A DNA stretch of 37,335 nucleotides from Lachnospiraceae bacterium (GTDB lineage: Bacteria; Bacillota; Clostridia; Lachnospirales; Lachnospiraceae): NCBI GenBank assembly GCA_009911195.1, contig QXWV01000071.1, positions 1 through 37,335 on the forward strand, written 5' to 3'. This document shows, one piece after another, positions 24,589 to 33,808 of the stretch (the stretch's first letter is position 1; each line of letters starts with the position of its first letter). The translations under genes and the position numbers were made by a program. The notes under the pieces were generated by a model. It saw only the letters and a list, made by a program, of their open reading frames with translations. It did not search any database and was not told the origin of the DNA.

Positions 24589-25230
24589 TCAAGGGAAAAC
24601 CACATGGATTGTCTCAGCGCTTTTCTTAAATTCCGCCATCTTTTCGTCATCCTCAGACTGGGAATATGTAATCGTATAGGTTTTATCCGCCACAATAATA
24701 TATATAAGCTGCTCCATCCTCGCTTCGCCTGCCTGGCAGGACAATTCCACCTTATGGGCAGGGCAGCCATCTATCTCCAGTTCCGTATGCTGGAAGGTAT
24801 CCACCAATGCCTCAGTTCCATACTCTTCCTTTAGCTTCTCTTCCATCCGCCGCTTATATTCTTCGGAATCCAGCATACCATTCAAGACAGCCGTATCCAG
24901 GTTCTCCGAAACCGTATAATAGATATTGGAAGAGTCCAACGGATTACGATGCGAAACAAACATCCCATCCACACTGCCGCTGGGGAGATAGCCATCCGGC
25001 AGCACTACAGTACAGCCCACATCCCCATATCTGTCTTTCTTATATATTTCCGCTATTTCCACATCCGCAAGGGCATTTAGCTGTGTTTGCACCGTTTCCC
25101 CGCCAACTGATATTTTATCTTCCGCAGCAAACACCGTATTTGCCGCAAATAGGCCGCCAATAAACATTATCCCTGCGGCCAGAACTACCACCAATAATCC
25201 AATTCCTTTATTTTTCATCATAATCCCCAT
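24589..25230 (-). CDS. Secreted protein of unknown function (213 aa)
   Basis: A signal peptide or N-terminal anchor (about residues 5-34, MMKNKGIGLLVVVLAAGIMF ending near VFAAED) precedes a soluble domain of about 175 residues. The domain ends with IIVADKTYTITYSQSEDDEKMAEFKKSAETIHV, a pattern seen in PsbP/DcrB-like (DUF1795-type) extracytoplasmic proteins; this family link is tentative. AAAGG precedes the ATG by about six bases. It stands alone between the infC promoter and a terminator. Confidence 0.75.
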   Translation of the reverse strand: MGIMMKNKGIGLLVVVLAAGIMFIGGLFAANTVFAAEDKISVGGETVQTQLNALADVEIAEIYKKDRYGDVGCTVVLPDGYLPSGSVDGMFVSHRNPLDSSNIYYTVSENLDTAVLNGMLDSEEYKRRMEEKLKEEYGTEALVDTFQHTELEIDGCPAHKVELSCQAGEARMEQLIYIIVADKTYTITYSQSEDDEKMAEFKKSAETIHVVFP

Positions 25231-25340
25231 ACTGTGCCTTTCAAAACTCTGTCATTTATTATAGAGAATCTAAGGAACATATGCAAGCATATTTTAAATA
25301 ACTGCGCTTCTTTATCGCCTCTGCTGCTTTTCCTGGTTTA

Positions 25341-25380
25341 AAAAGCTGCTGCATCCTTTTGTTTGTTATGATGCAGCAGC
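25341..25380 (-). terminator. Rho-independent terminator of the DUF1540 gene
   Basis: GCTGCTGCATC (25370-25380 on the minus strand) pairs exactly with GATGCAGCAGC (25345-25355), then four T. It begins a few bases after the stop of the DUF1540 gene. Confidence 0.88.
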
Positions 25381-25386
25381 CCTTTA

Positions 25387-25701
25387 TTATTTTTCTTTAA
25401 ATGTAGCACATGCTGTTTCCCTGCAGTCGCAGGCTCCGCATCCTTTGATATCCACATGCTCCGCATGGCATTTATAATTGCTGTTATAAACACATCTTAC
25501 GGCTTCACAGTCAATGCTTATGGTCCTACATGGATGTTCTAAAGCACTGGTGTAAGAATCGCCCCGCTTTTCGGAAAAGCTCTCGCAGCAGGTATCATCC
25601 GTACCTTTTGCATGCTTCCCGCCCACCATAATATCGCCTTTGCAGCAGCACTCGCTTTTGTTGTAGACGCAATTGTCTACCGTACAGTCTAATTGAGCCA
25701 T
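25387..25701 (-). CDS. Cysteine-rich DUF1540-domain protein (two repeats)
   Basis: A protein of 104 residues with two copies of the DUF1540 cysteine pattern: LDCTVDNCVYNKSECCCKGD and IDCEAVRCVYNSNYKCHAEH, each followed by a later Cys. The spacing suggests bound metal, probably zinc. Such short proteins are common in spore-forming Clostridia and often sporulation-linked, but their function is unknown. The open frame starts at a TTG at 25725; the ATG at 25701 (MAQLDC) sits about 11 bases after AAAGGAGG and fits the domain start. Confidence 0.85.
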   Translation of the reverse strand: MAQLDCTVDNCVYNKSECCCKGDIMVGGKHAKGTDDTCCESFSEKRGDSYTSALEHPCRTISIDCEAVRCVYNSNYKCHAEHVDIKGCGACDCRETACATFKEK

Positions 25702-25794
25702 AATAACCATAACCTCCTTTTCCAATTCTGCATTACCTTATTAGTATTCCGGAAATTATGGCTGATATACACTTTCCATTGAGGAACCTGAAAT

Positions 25795-27426
25795 TTAATG
25801 CCCCGTTGCTTGCCATGCAGCATTTGCCGTTCCACCTGAATACAATTTATACAGCGTCATCCAATAAACCTCCAGCATAACCTCTTGATGCTCTTCCGAT
25901 AAAATGCCTGCATCTTCCCATTCTTCCAGCAAATCCGCATTCTTATTCCCTATAAACCAAACCGTTTTTCCCTCATCCATCCATTCCTTTATTTCTTCTT
26001 CCATAGACATGGAAAAATATTTATTTTCAAAAATATCACAAATCAACTCCTCCGGTTCCGAATTCCAGAGGTACATATCATTTTTTAGATAATAGCCTGT
26101 TACGCCCTGCACCTGATTGAATTGGGTAATCACCATGTCCTCCGGCCCGATTTGCCCAAATGCCTCCTCTACCTCTTCCATCCGTACCCGACGCCAGGTC
26201 TCATCGTTGCGAAACCAGCGGAAATCCCCGATTCCGATAATAAATACCAATAGCAGCACAGGCCAAAAGAGCCATTTCCCCTTTACTGCCTTACTCACCA
26301 AAAATGCAAAGGAAAGCCAAAAGCACCCGGCCGCCGGAAGCATATACCTGACAATAAATACAGGACGCAAAAGGAAGGAAGCTGCAAATCCAAACAGCAC
26401 TACCCCTGCTAGCACACCCGTTCCTGCCACTATCATGAAAACAGCTTCTTCATTATGCCTGTTTTTCCATAAAATATGAAACATCAATCCCACATAAATA
26501 ACAAAAAGCATTACTGCTGCCGCCACTTGAAACGTACTGCTGCCAAAAGGCGGCTTCATCAGGAACTTCACACAGGAGCCAAAAGTCCTCCATGTCAGCG
26601 GCAAAATCCAATAGTTTTCTTTCACCTGCGCCATTTGGCGGACAACTACAAACATCCACGGCAGGTAGGCCAGTATGGAGCAGAAGACACATAGCAGCCA
26701 TTTTTTTATCCCGTTTTTCCTTATTATATTTCCTTTTCTGATAATAAAAATAAGCAGGAACAAATAGACCATAGCTACCGCCACAGCCGCAAAATAATGG
26801 GTGTATGCTGCCATAATCCCATATGCTCCAAGGAAAAACCAGTCTCCCCATCCCTTTTTTCCTGGCTGCAGAAATCCATCCTTTGTACTATTTCCGTTAG
26901 ATTTTGTAAAATGGCACAGAATTTCATATCCATGCAGGAAGGATGCTGCCACCAGAAACATAGCCAGCGTATACATCCGGATTTCCACCGTATACTGGGG
27001 AAGGTTGGGCATTGCTATCACACAGAAAAGGAACAATCCCGCACATAGCCAGCCGAAATGCTTCCTAACCTTTGTCACCGCATAGACGGCCAGGCCCAAC
27101 AAGGGTAGGACGGAACAAAGTTTTCCAACAATTACTGCATCCGTCCCCGGGAAAACCGCCAGGCACAGCCAGATGACTGACTTTACATAATAATAGTAGA
27201 AAGGCGGATGTACATCCCTTGCCGTCAATGCTGTCAGTTCCCGGAAGCTTTTCCCTGTCAGCCCCATAGTAAAAAGTTCATCATACCATATCCCGTCGGC
27301 AAAGCAAAGCCTAACCGACAGGATAAGCGTCCCCGACGCCACAGCCAGGAAAATGAACCCAATCCACCTTCCGTATTTTTCACGATTTGTGATTCCATTT
27401 TTCCCATTCTGTCCGCGCATCTTCAT
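25795..27426 (-). CDS. Membrane glycosyltransferase, GT-C fold (ArnT/PMT-like, GT39 group)
   Basis: A 543-residue membrane protein with about eleven membrane segments and a C-terminal extracytoplasmic domain of about 130 residues. The first loop carries the catalytic acidic pair in WYDELF (D49-E50), followed by RDVHPPFYYYY (70-80) and YTVEIRMYTLA, the usual motifs of polyprenyl-phosphate-sugar dependent transferases. It would move a sugar from a lipid carrier to a glycan, lipid or protein outside the membrane; the acceptor is unknown. No partner glycan genes are adjacent, and it is downstream of thrS with a gap of 107 bases. Confidence 0.88.
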   Translation of the reverse strand: MKMRGQNGKNGITNREKYGRWIGFIFLAVASGTLILSVRLCFADGIWYDELFTMGLTGKSFRELTALTARDVHPPFYYYYVKSVIWLCLAVFPGTDAVIVGKLCSVLPLLGLAVYAVTKVRKHFGWLCAGLFLFCVIAMPNLPQYTVEIRMYTLAMFLVAASFLHGYEILCHFTKSNGNSTKDGFLQPGKKGWGDWFFLGAYGIMAAYTHYFAAVAVAMVYLFLLIFIIRKGNIIRKNGIKKWLLCVFCSILAYLPWMFVVVRQMAQVKENYWILPLTWRTFGSCVKFLMKPPFGSSTFQVAAAVMLFVIYVGLMFHILWKNRHNEEAVFMIVAGTGVLAGVVLFGFAASFLLRPVFIVRYMLPAAGCFWLSFAFLVSKAVKGKWLFWPVLLLVFIIGIGDFRWFRNDETWRRVRMEEVEEAFGQIGPEDMVITQFNQVQGVTGYYLKNDMYLWNSEPEELICDIFENKYFSMSMEEEIKEWMDEGKTVWFIGNKNADLLEEWEDAGILSEEHQEVMLEVYWMTLYKLYSGGTANAAWQATGH

Positions 27427-27533
27427 CCTATTCCCTTTTCTTCCATCACCCTTTGGTTTTCCGCTTCTCTTTTTATTTACTGTTTTCTATTTTTATTTCA
27501 TTTCAAGCCTTACTTCTTATTTCATTCCAAGAC

Positions 27534-29501
27534 TTACTTCTTTGCTTCTTCTTTCACTTCTTCCTTGCGGATTTCCTTTGTCCTGATTTCCCTGCAAATC
27601 TGGTCGATGAATTCGCCTAAAGGCTTCACGCCCTCATCACCGGCAAAACGGCTTCTTACCGATACAGTCTTATCCGCTTCTTCCTGCTGACCCACCACAA
27701 GCATATAGGGCAGCTTGGCCAGCCTTGCTTCCCGGATTTTGAAACCTATTTTTTCGGAACGGTTATCCGTCTCAGCCAAAATGCCATTTTTCTTTAATTC
27801 CGTTTCCACTTCCTTGGCATATGCTTCATATTTTTCCGAAATAGGAAGAACTCTAACCTGTTCCGAGCAAAGCCATGTGGGGAACTTGCCCGCATATTTC
27901 TCAATCAGCCATGCCAGCGTCCTTTCATAACAGCCCATAGATGTCCTATGGATAATATAAGGGCGTACTTTATCGCCGTTCTGGTCAATATAATACATAT
28001 CAAACTGTGCAGCTAACAGGGCATCCCACTGGATGGTAATCATAGTATCTTCTTTTCCATATACATTTTTTGCATTGATATCTACCTTTGGCCCGTAAAA
28101 AGCTGCTTCCCCCACATCTTCCGTAAACGGGATTCCCAGTTCTACCAGAATATTCCTGATATGGCCTTCTGTTTCTTCCCAAACTTCCGGTTCGCCGATA
28201 TATTTTTCCCTGTTTTCCGGGTCCCATTTGGACAAATGGTAGGTAACCTCATCTTCCAGCCCTAACGTGGATAGACAGTGCTTAGCCAAAGCAATACATC
28301 CTTTAAACTCCTCCACCATCTGGTCCGGCCGGACTACTAAATGCCCTTCGGAAATGGTAAACTGGCGCACCCTGGTAAGACCGTGCATTTCGCCCGAATC
28401 TTCATTCCTAAAAAGCGTGGAAGTCTCCCCGTAGCGTAATGGCAAATCCCTATAGGAATGCTGTGTTGCCTTATATACATAATACTGGAAAGGGCAAGTC
28501 ATAGGACGCAGGGCAAACACTTCCTTATCCACCTCTTCATCCCCAAGGACAAACATGCCATCCGTATAATGGTCCCAATGCCCGGAAATTTTATATAAAT
28601 CGCTTTTTGCCATCAATGGGGTCTTTGTCCTGATATAGCCCCACTCGTTGTCCTCCAGGTCCTCAATCCACCGCTGCATTGTCTGCACCATTTTGGCCCC
28701 TTTAGGCATCAGCAGGGGCAAGCCCTGGCCAATTACATCCACTGTGGTAAAAAGTTCCATTTCCCGCCCCAGCTTATTGTGGTCGCGCATTTTAATATTT
28801 TCCAAATAATCCAGATATTCTGCCAGTTCTTCCTTTTTATTAAATGCTGTGCCGTAAATCCTCTGCAACATGGTGTTATCGGAATTTCCCCTCCAATAAG
28901 CCCCCGAAGAGGATGTAAGCTTAAATGCTTTGATGCCCTTGGTGCTCATTAAATGTGGGCCGGCACAAAGGTCTACGAAACCGCCCTGGCTATAGAAAGA
29001 AATCACAGCATCCTCCGGCAAATCGCGGATTAGCTCCACTTTATAAGGTTCTCCCTTTTCTTCCATAAATTTGATAGCTTCTTCCCTGGGCAAGGTAAAT
29101 TTCTCCAGCTTATTTCCCTCTTTAATAATTTTCTTCATCTCCGCTTCCAGCTTATCCAAATCCTCCCTGGAAAAAGGCGTATGCTCGAAATCGTAATAAT
29201 ATCCTGTATCAATGCTGGGGCCGATGGCCAATTTTGCATCGGGATAGATTCTTTTCACCGCTTCCGCCAGCACATGGGATGCCGTATGCCTTACCACCCG
29301 CAGCCCTTCTTTATCATTAGCCGTCAAAATGTTCAGGCTGCAGTCTTTATCCACCACAGTCCTTAAATCCACCACTTCCCCATCAATTTCCCCCGCACAT
29401 GCCATCCTGGCCAATCCTTCGCTTATGTCCGACGCGATGTCAATCACGCTCATAGGGGATTCATATTCCTTGCTGCTTCCATCTTTTAATGTAATAACCA
29501 T
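27534..29501 (-). CDS. thrS: Threonyl-tRNA synthetase
   Basis: A class II synthetase of about 655 residues that charges tRNA-Thr and edits Ser-tRNA-Thr. Domain order is TGS (1-62), the editing domain with HTASH near residue 73 and a later CAGPH, the catalytic core with RPMTCPFQYYVY (zinc Cys), motif 2 FRNEDSGEMHGLTRVRQF, motif 3 near HRTSMGCYERTLAWLIE, and an anticodon-binding domain (about 545-640). The C-terminus is Glu/Lys-rich. The frame opens at a TTG (29510), but the ATG at 29501 (MVITLKDGS) has AAAGGAG ten bases upstream and is the usual start. A threonine T-box leader precedes it. Confidence 0.97.
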   Translation of the reverse strand: MVITLKDGSSKEYESPMSVIDIASDISEGLARMACAGEIDGEVVDLRTVVDKDCSLNILTANDKEGLRVVRHTASHVLAEAVKRIYPDAKLAIGPSIDTGYYYDFEHTPFSREDLDKLEAEMKKIIKEGNKLEKFTLPREEAIKFMEEKGEPYKVELIRDLPEDAVISFYSQGGFVDLCAGPHLMSTKGIKAFKLTSSSGAYWRGNSDNTMLQRIYGTAFNKKEELAEYLDYLENIKMRDHNKLGREMELFTTVDVIGQGLPLLMPKGAKMVQTMQRWIEDLEDNEWGYIRTKTPLMAKSDLYKISGHWDHYTDGMFVLGDEEVDKEVFALRPMTCPFQYYVYKATQHSYRDLPLRYGETSTLFRNEDSGEMHGLTRVRQFTISEGHLVVRPDQMVEEFKGCIALAKHCLSTLGLEDEVTYHLSKWDPENREKYIGEPEVWEETEGHIRNILVELGIPFTEDVGEAAFYGPKVDINAKNVYGKEDTMITIQWDALLAAQFDMYYIDQNGDKVRPYIIHRTSMGCYERTLAWLIEKYAGKFPTWLCSEQVRVLPISEKYEAYAKEVETELKKNGILAETDNRSEKIGFKIREARLAKLPYMLVVGQQEEADKTVSVRSRFAGDEGVKPLGEFIDQICREIRTKEIRKEEVKEEAKK

Positions 29502-29569
29502 TTTCTCCAAACTCCTTTCCTAATTCACAAATATTTGCCTACTCTTCTATCCCATCATAGTGTGCATAG

Positions 29570-29850
29570 AAAAATCCCTTACACTGCTTTCGCAATGTAA
29601 GGGACGTACTTATTTTACTTTATTACGCGGTTCCACCCTTATTGCTTTGCATTTTTTGCAAAGCCGCTTCATTTAACCTTTAACGGGGTTACCGGGCTTG
29701 ATTGGAGCCGCTCCGAGCCGGTTTTCGGATGTTTCCTGCCAGGATACTTTCAGCACACGGACAGCAACCACTCCGATTCCTATCTCCGGTATCCCTCTCT
29801 GAAGCCTTTCTGCATCTTACTCTGCTCTTCTATGCTTTCACTATATTAAG
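29570..29850 (-). promoter_or_regulatory. T-box riboswitch of thrS with terminator hairpin
   Basis: The conserved T-box AAGGGTGGAACCGCG is at 29626-29640. Downstream, TCCCTTACATTGC and GCAGTGTAAGGGA form a long stem with a GAAA loop and five T (29570-29604), the classical terminator that uncharged tRNA-Thr prevents. Upstream sequence to about 29850 folds into a stem I region containing GGGATACCGGAGATAGG. I could not place the threonine specifier codon with certainty; the target is inferred from thrS downstream. Confidence 0.93.
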
Positions 29851-29860
29851 TATTCAGTTC

Positions 29861-30346
29861 TTATTCACCTGACGTAATTGTATGACATTTTTCTTCATCT
29901 GTAAAGAGTAAATTTTCTTCAATAATTCTTGCCGCACTGGCAACTAGCCTGCTGCAGGGCCGGCTTGCATAATATTCTTCAGTCCGCTTTTCCGGTTTGG
30001 CGCTTTTCTCCCTCTCCAGTAGCCCCAGCAGTTCACGGCAGATAATGCTTCCGTTTACCTCCCGGAATTTATCGCTCATCTGCCGGACAAGAAGGTATAT
30101 CCTTTCCTTCCCTTCCTCATTAGAAGGGTCTGTATTCCCCTCTTTCAGCCCTGCCAATAGAGCCATGGCGGAAACTGCGCCGCATACTTCGCGCATCCTT
30201 CCCATACCGCCACCCATAGGGCTGGCCAGCTTCAGAGCCGTCTCCCTATCCATCCCAAACAAGTCCGCGTATGTGGAAAAAACCGACTGGGCACAGCCGA
30301 AGCCAGATTCAAAAGTCTTCACCGCTTTTTCAACTCTGCTTTCCAT
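29861..30346 (-). CDS. C_GCAxxG_C_C family protein
   Basis: A 161-residue protein with the family's ordered cysteine motifs: GFGCAQSV (16-23), VCGA near residue 55, SIICRELLG near 100 and RPCSRLV near 129. Members are widespread in anaerobes and probably bind a metal or redox centre; the function is unknown. It lies 11 bases after the stop of the SEC-C gene with GGCGGACGGGG before the ATG, so the two are co-transcribed. Confidence 0.88.
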   Translation of the reverse strand: MESRVEKAVKTFESGFGCAQSVFSTYADLFGMDRETALKLASPMGGGMGRMREVCGAVSAMALLAGLKEGNTDPSNEEGKERIYLLVRQMSDKFREVNGSIICRELLGLLEREKSAKPEKRTEEYYASRPCSRLVASAARIIEENLLFTDEEKCHTITSGE

Positions 30347-30357
30347 CCCCGTCCGCC

Positions 30358-30864
30358 TTATTTATTCCTGCCGCAGCACTTTTTATATTTCTTTCCACTC
30401 CCGCAAGGGCAAGGGTCATTGGGATATACTTTATCCCCCTTGACAATCGTTGTGGAAGATTTCTGTTCCTTATAAAGGGCTTTCCTCTTCTCCTCATCGA
30501 AGATATCATTCCACTCCTCCAAATTATACAGCCAGTCGGCACCTGCAGCCACCATATTTTTATAAAGGAGTTCTTTTTCAAAACCAAGGTTTACTTTCGT
30601 ATCCTCTTCCATCTCTTCAATGGGGTTGCCCTCTTTCAGGCTGTCATTGATTCCATCAAGGAAACCCGTCATTGTCATCAAATCCACACCGAACTTCTCC
30701 GCCAATTCTTTTACTGTTCCTTCCACCACTTCATCCGGCGTTTTCAGCAGTTCCATATAAATTTCTTTTTCCTTCTGGAAATAATCTGTCCACAGCCTCT
30801 GCAAATCGCCTTTATTAGCTGTCTCCGAATAAGCCATATCTTTCCATTTCTTTAATAATCCCAT
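30358..30864 (-). CDS. SEC-C zinc-binding motif protein
   Basis: A protein of about 168 residues with a helical N-terminal part ([38 protein letters not shown]) and a C-terminal SEC-C motif [21 protein letters not shown] is the zinc-binding tail found in SecA and in many small proteins, often linked to ribosome or chaperone contacts. The ATG at 30864 has AAAGGTGGG upstream; the frame also reads from a GTG at 30876. First gene of a two-gene operon. Confidence 0.88.
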   Translation of the reverse strand: MGLLKKWKDMAYSETANKGDLQRLWTDYFQKEKEIYMELLKTPDEVVEGTVKELAEKFGVDLMTMTGFLDGINDSLKEGNPIEEMEEDTKVNLGFEKELLYKNMVAAGADWLYNLEEWNDIFDEEKRKALYKEQKSSTTIVKGDKVYPNDPCPCGSGKKYKKCCGRNK

Positions 30865-31010
30865 CTGTAATCCCACCTTTATCTGATTATCGTTCTTTTA
30901 GCTTCGTCACCTGGCATTTATTGCACCTGCCCGGACGAATGTCAAATCCGCTCTAGTTTTATGCCTTTTTCTGCCTGTTTGGGCATCCATAAAACGGATA
31001 AGCTAACGAT

Positions 31011-31039
31011 AGTATATACTACTTTCCCCAAAAAGTAAA
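31011..31039 (-). promoter_or_regulatory. Sigma-A promoter of the SEC-C operon
   Basis: TTTACT (31034-31039), a 17-base spacer and TATACT (31011-31016) on the minus strand, about 140 bases upstream of the SEC-C start. The intervening leader (30877-31005) contains an ATGCC/GGGCAT hairpin (30961-30988) of unknown role. Confidence 0.6.
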
Positions 31040-31146
31040 TTTTTTTTAAATTTTTATCTTTTTTTTGTATAAACTTTTTGAAGGCGTCAATAATAAGATT
31101 AGTCAACAGAACCCCCTCTGTTGATGAATACGGAAGAAAATACTTA

Positions 31147-31196
31147 TCCTCCCCTTGGGGTGGATTTCCTCCCCTTGGGGTGGATTATCCTCCCCT
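31147..31196. repeat. Two and a half tandem copies of a 20-bp unit
   Basis: TCCTCCCCTTGGGGTGGATT occurs at 31147-31166 and 31167-31186, with a partial third copy (TCCTCCCCT) at 31188-31196. Each unit is nearly self-complementary at CCCCTTGGGG. A separate perfect hairpin GCGGAAGCC/GGCTTCCGC lies at 31215-31243. The rest of 31040-31333 shows no gene. Confidence 0.85.
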
Positions 31197-31333
31197 AAGG
31201 AAGCCTCTGGAACTGCGGAAGCCGCGGTTTTAGGGGCTTCCGCTATGTTTAAGAGATTCAAAATGGGGATTTGGGGGTGTTGCCAAGCTGAAAACCAATG
31301 TTTATCAGTGTTTCCGGGTTTTCTCTTCTGCCA

Positions 31334-32392
31334 TTATAATAACTCAACTACTTTCCCACTAATCACAGATTTTGCTAATTCATAATTATCAAGCTGCGCT
31401 ATTTGTTCCTCAACATCCTCTTTTGCTGATAATGGTCTGCATATCAAATTATTTGCAACAATCGGAACTACGCTCGAAGGCTTGACCGTCTTAATAATTG
31501 CTGCTGAATGAGTAGATATTATAATTTGTATATTTAGTTCTTTTTGAATTTTCTGCAACGATTTTGCCAAAGCAATTTGCATATTTGGATGTAAATGTGC
31601 ATCCGGCTCATCCAGCAGAACTACCTTGCATTCATTAGGGCATACTGTATATATTGGTGCTAAAATCTGCAATACTTGCATAAACCCGCTACCTGATGAA
31701 TTAAAATCAAATGCAATCCTTTTGCCTTCCAATTTTTCACTATAAGCTGCCTTTATAAACATATCCTTTTGTTCGTTAAAAACTACATCATCCAAATAAA
31801 AACCAAAGTCTTGTATCAATCTTAATTGTAACATTTTATAATTTGCCTCGTTATTCTTTTTCAAATCCAAAACAAGATTCCTAATAACTGCACTTACATT
31901 TCCCGATGACAAATGTTGTCTTATATTAACAGGAAATGACCTTTGTTCCGTTTCTTGCAAACCAACAAATCCAGATATCAGAAGAGGCGTATAGCTGTAA
32001 ATTATAGGCGAATTCTTTAAATCAGAAATATCTGATAAACATTTCAAAATAAAACCATCAAAAAGAGAAGACACTTGTAACTTATATATATTATATTTAT
32101 CATCTTCTAACTCAACTATAGCTCCAAAAGATTTGATACTCTTTTTACTTTAACGAGACACTTTTCCATAACATAATTCTCTAAAATCTGTTATATTTAT
32201 TCCTGGCAAAACTGTCGCACCTATACCCCTAGTTTTAGGCACTGCCTTCCCATTTTTTAATGTAATTAAATCACTTTTAGCAAAAGTATTTAAGGATAAA
32301 TTAACTGCTTGTATAACTGTAGTTTTTCCACAGCTATTTTCTCCCTTTCATTGTACATTTTTTATCCCCAGATTTACTGTTCTTATTGTGCT
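31334..32392 (-). pseudogene. Broken AAA family ATPase (OLD-like, AAA_21/AAA_15 type)
   Basis: The C-terminal 246 codons are open (31334-32074) and contain VVLLDEPDAHLHPNMQ (Walker B) and IQIIISTHSAAIIKTV (switch histidine). The missing front is still present upstream: a frame with GENSCGKTTVIQAVNLSLNT (Walker A) and LGIKNVQ before it, but with a TGA at 32348-32350 and a TAA at 32150-32152, and a frame change near the latter. Intact relatives act alone or with a nuclease, often in phage defence. Local composition is much more AT-rich than in flanking genes. Probably a dead remnant; a sequencing error is a weaker alternative. Confidence 0.78.
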
Positions 32393-32450
32393 TCAATATT
32401 TATTTTATACACAACAGTAATACCTTCCTATGATAACATATTTTCTATCC

Positions 32451-32790
32451 CTACATCAACATGTCAGAATTTATTGTGAATATATCTGCCCCGTTTAACT
32501 TTAAAAATTTTTTATACAAATCTGCAGAAATAAATAAATCATCTGCAATAGTGTTCCTATTAGATAATTTATTTTGTTCCTATCCAATTTTACAACATAC
32601 CCCTCCGCTAATTTGGCAACATTCTTTCTGTTTCATTTGATTGCACAAAAATATCCCATACACTTAACTGTGAATGAGATATTCCTGCCATATACCTGAT
32701 TCCATTTTTAGTTAAATATCTTTCCACCCTCCCTGCGCATTTCAAATATTTCATCACAATCATGGTTTTTACAAAACTCGTCAGGGAATT
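32451..32790 (-). pseudogene. Degenerate gene of unknown family
   Basis: Protein-like stretches lie in different minus-strand frames: KYLKCAGRVERYLTKNGIRY onward through VWDIFVQSNETERM, then AKLAEGYVVKLDRNK, then NTIADDLFISADLYKKFLKL and a final FTINSDMLM stop at 32451. At least two frameshifts separate them. One copy of the ~33-bp palindrome (32651-32682) lies inside the first stretch without breaking its frame. I do not recognise the family. It lies directly after a toxin-antitoxin pair in an AT-rich decaying region. Confidence 0.55.
32651..32682. repeat. ~33-bp palindromic repeat, copy A
   Basis: ATATCCCAT and its degenerate inverse GAGATAT flank about 16 bases. It is related to the copies at 33568-33601 and 33809-33842; all three begin TATCCCAT or TACCCCAT and end in GGGATAT/GAGATAT. 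Confidence 0.6.
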
Positions 32791-32792
32791 TT

Positions 32793-32972
32793 TTAAACCT
32801 TCATAGCTTTTCGCTGTTCCAGCATCTGCATTAACTTTTCCGCTCCTGCTTGCGTTTCTGCTATAATTTCCTTCGGTGTCATATGAATATGACGCAGGGA
32901 ATTGTATTCGCGGATTTTTCTAATATCATCCACATCAAATTTGCTGCTTACTTCCGGTTTACTCATAATCAT
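32793..32972 (-). CDS. Probable antitoxin of a PIN-domain toxin (59 aa)
   Basis: A small charged protein (MIMSKPEVSSKFDVDDIRKI onward, HMTPKEIIAETQAGAEKLMQML). Its start overlaps the toxin stop codon; GGAGG lies six bases before the ATG at 32972. Size, position and the conserved MTPKEIIAE...GAEK pattern are those of short partner proteins found next to PIN toxins in Clostridia. No DNA-binding motif is recognised. It would neutralise the toxin; this role is inferred from context. Confidence 0.7.
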   Translation of the reverse strand: MIMSKPEVSSKFDVDDIRKIREYNSLRHIHMTPKEIIAETQAGAEKLMQMLEQRKAMKV

Positions 32973-33447
32973 CTTCGTCCTCCTCAATCAATGCTGACGG
33001 CGGATAGATTAGCATATCTTTATACCCCTCCAGCGTTGTAATGGTTTTTACTCCCCTTGCCGTCTTTACATTTACAATATGTTTAAAATTCCACGAGGTA
33101 ATAATATCACATCCTGCAAGGATTGCCGCCGCAATATGTTGGCAATCATCAAAACTTTTCTGTCGCAGTATGCCAAAATCAATAAACTTCCCAGCAAGCT
33201 TTATCGTATCTTCATCTGCTCTAACCATATTATACTCTATTTGATTCAGATATTCCAACAATATGAAAAGCTTTTCCTCTCCACATTCATAAATCTCATT
33301 CATCACAATATTGGAAATGCAGACCTCATACCTGCCTCTTTTGATAGTCTCCCATAATTTCAAAGTATCCTTCATTTTTTCTGGTGCATCTTCCTGATAT
33401 AAATAACTGATTACAGACGTATCAAGATATATTTTCTGTCTCCTCAT
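32959..33447 (-). CDS. PIN-domain toxin (VapC-like ribonuclease)
   Basis: A 162-residue PIN-domain protein. Acidic active-site residues can be seen: Asp9 in KIYLDTSVISYL, a Glu in SNIVMNEIYEC, and Asp residues in KSFDDCQHIAAAI, with the family's DIITSWNFKHIVN close to the end. PIN toxins cut tRNA or other RNA. The frame is open to 33513, but the ATG at 33447 (MRRQKIYLD) has AGGATAGGAGA about seven bases upstream and begins at the usual first strand. The toxin gene comes before its presumed antitoxin, the reverse of classical vapBC. Confidence 0.84.
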   Translation of the reverse strand: MRRQKIYLDTSVISYLYQEDAPEKMKDTLKLWETIKRGRYEVCISNIVMNEIYECGEEKLFILLEYLNQIEYNMVRADEDTIKLAGKFIDFGILRQKSFDDCQHIAAAILAGCDIITSWNFKHIVNVKTARGVKTITTLEGYKDMLIYPPSALIEEDEDDYE

Positions 33448-33559
33448 ACATTTTCTCCTATCCTTTAGGTATAGCCTCCTTGGAAACATTTCTGTTATCA
33501 TAATATACCACATTTACCTAAAAACAGCTATATGAATATATCAACATATATTCACAATT

Positions 33560-33706
33560 TTATAAAGTATCCCATGCACTGCCAATCAACGCATGGGATA
33601 TCCTTTTACATGCCCCCATAGAATCACTTATCCCGTTGCTTCCTCCAATCTCTTGTATTATCTTGCTATGAAGATATTTAATCTGCTTCCTGTTCAATAA
33701 AATCAT
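33560..33706 (-). pseudogene. Truncated Doc (death-on-curing) toxin remnant
   Basis: A 48-codon frame starting MILLNRKQIKYLHSKIIQEI and continuing GGSNGI matches the N-terminus of Doc/Fic toxins (ILLTKEQVLALHEQLIEETGGSHGIRD). It then diverges and ends within a palindromic repeat (33568-33601). The HPFxxGN active-site region of Doc is absent, so this is a dead fragment. It overlaps the upstream antitoxin-like remnant as ATGA, preserving the phd-doc coupling. Confidence 0.7.
33568..33601. repeat. ~33-bp palindromic repeat, copy C
   Basis: TATCCCATGC (33568-33577) and GCATGGGATA (33591-33600) are exact inverse arms around a 13-base loop. It lies at the broken end of the Doc remnant. Confidence 0.8.
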
Positions 33707-33804
33707 TTTGCCAATTCCTTAAACGCTTTCTTATGCTTTCGCAATATGCGGGCTGCAACAGTCTCCAATACTTGCTTTATACATACATAAAAATTCCATT
33801 TCAT
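33703..33804 (-). pseudogene. Antitoxin (Phd-like) C-terminal remnant
   Basis: A 33-codon frame ending VAARILRKHKKAFKELAK stops at a TGA that overlaps the ATG of the Doc remnant. The ending resembles antitoxins encoded just before doc genes. Its front is separated by palindrome copy B; upstream a 38-codon frame (33801-33917, MKTKREIIEIIFKCRNSNSL onward) with GGGGGG before its ATG may hold the original N-terminal part, but I cannot prove it. Confidence 0.45.
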
Positions 33805-33808
33805 AAGG

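Noticed and set aside
31155-31385. Plus-strand open frame of 76 codons
   Set aside because: It begins in the 20-bp tandem repeats and overlaps the 3' end of the ATPase pseudogene on the other strand; low-complexity protein with no ribosome binding site.
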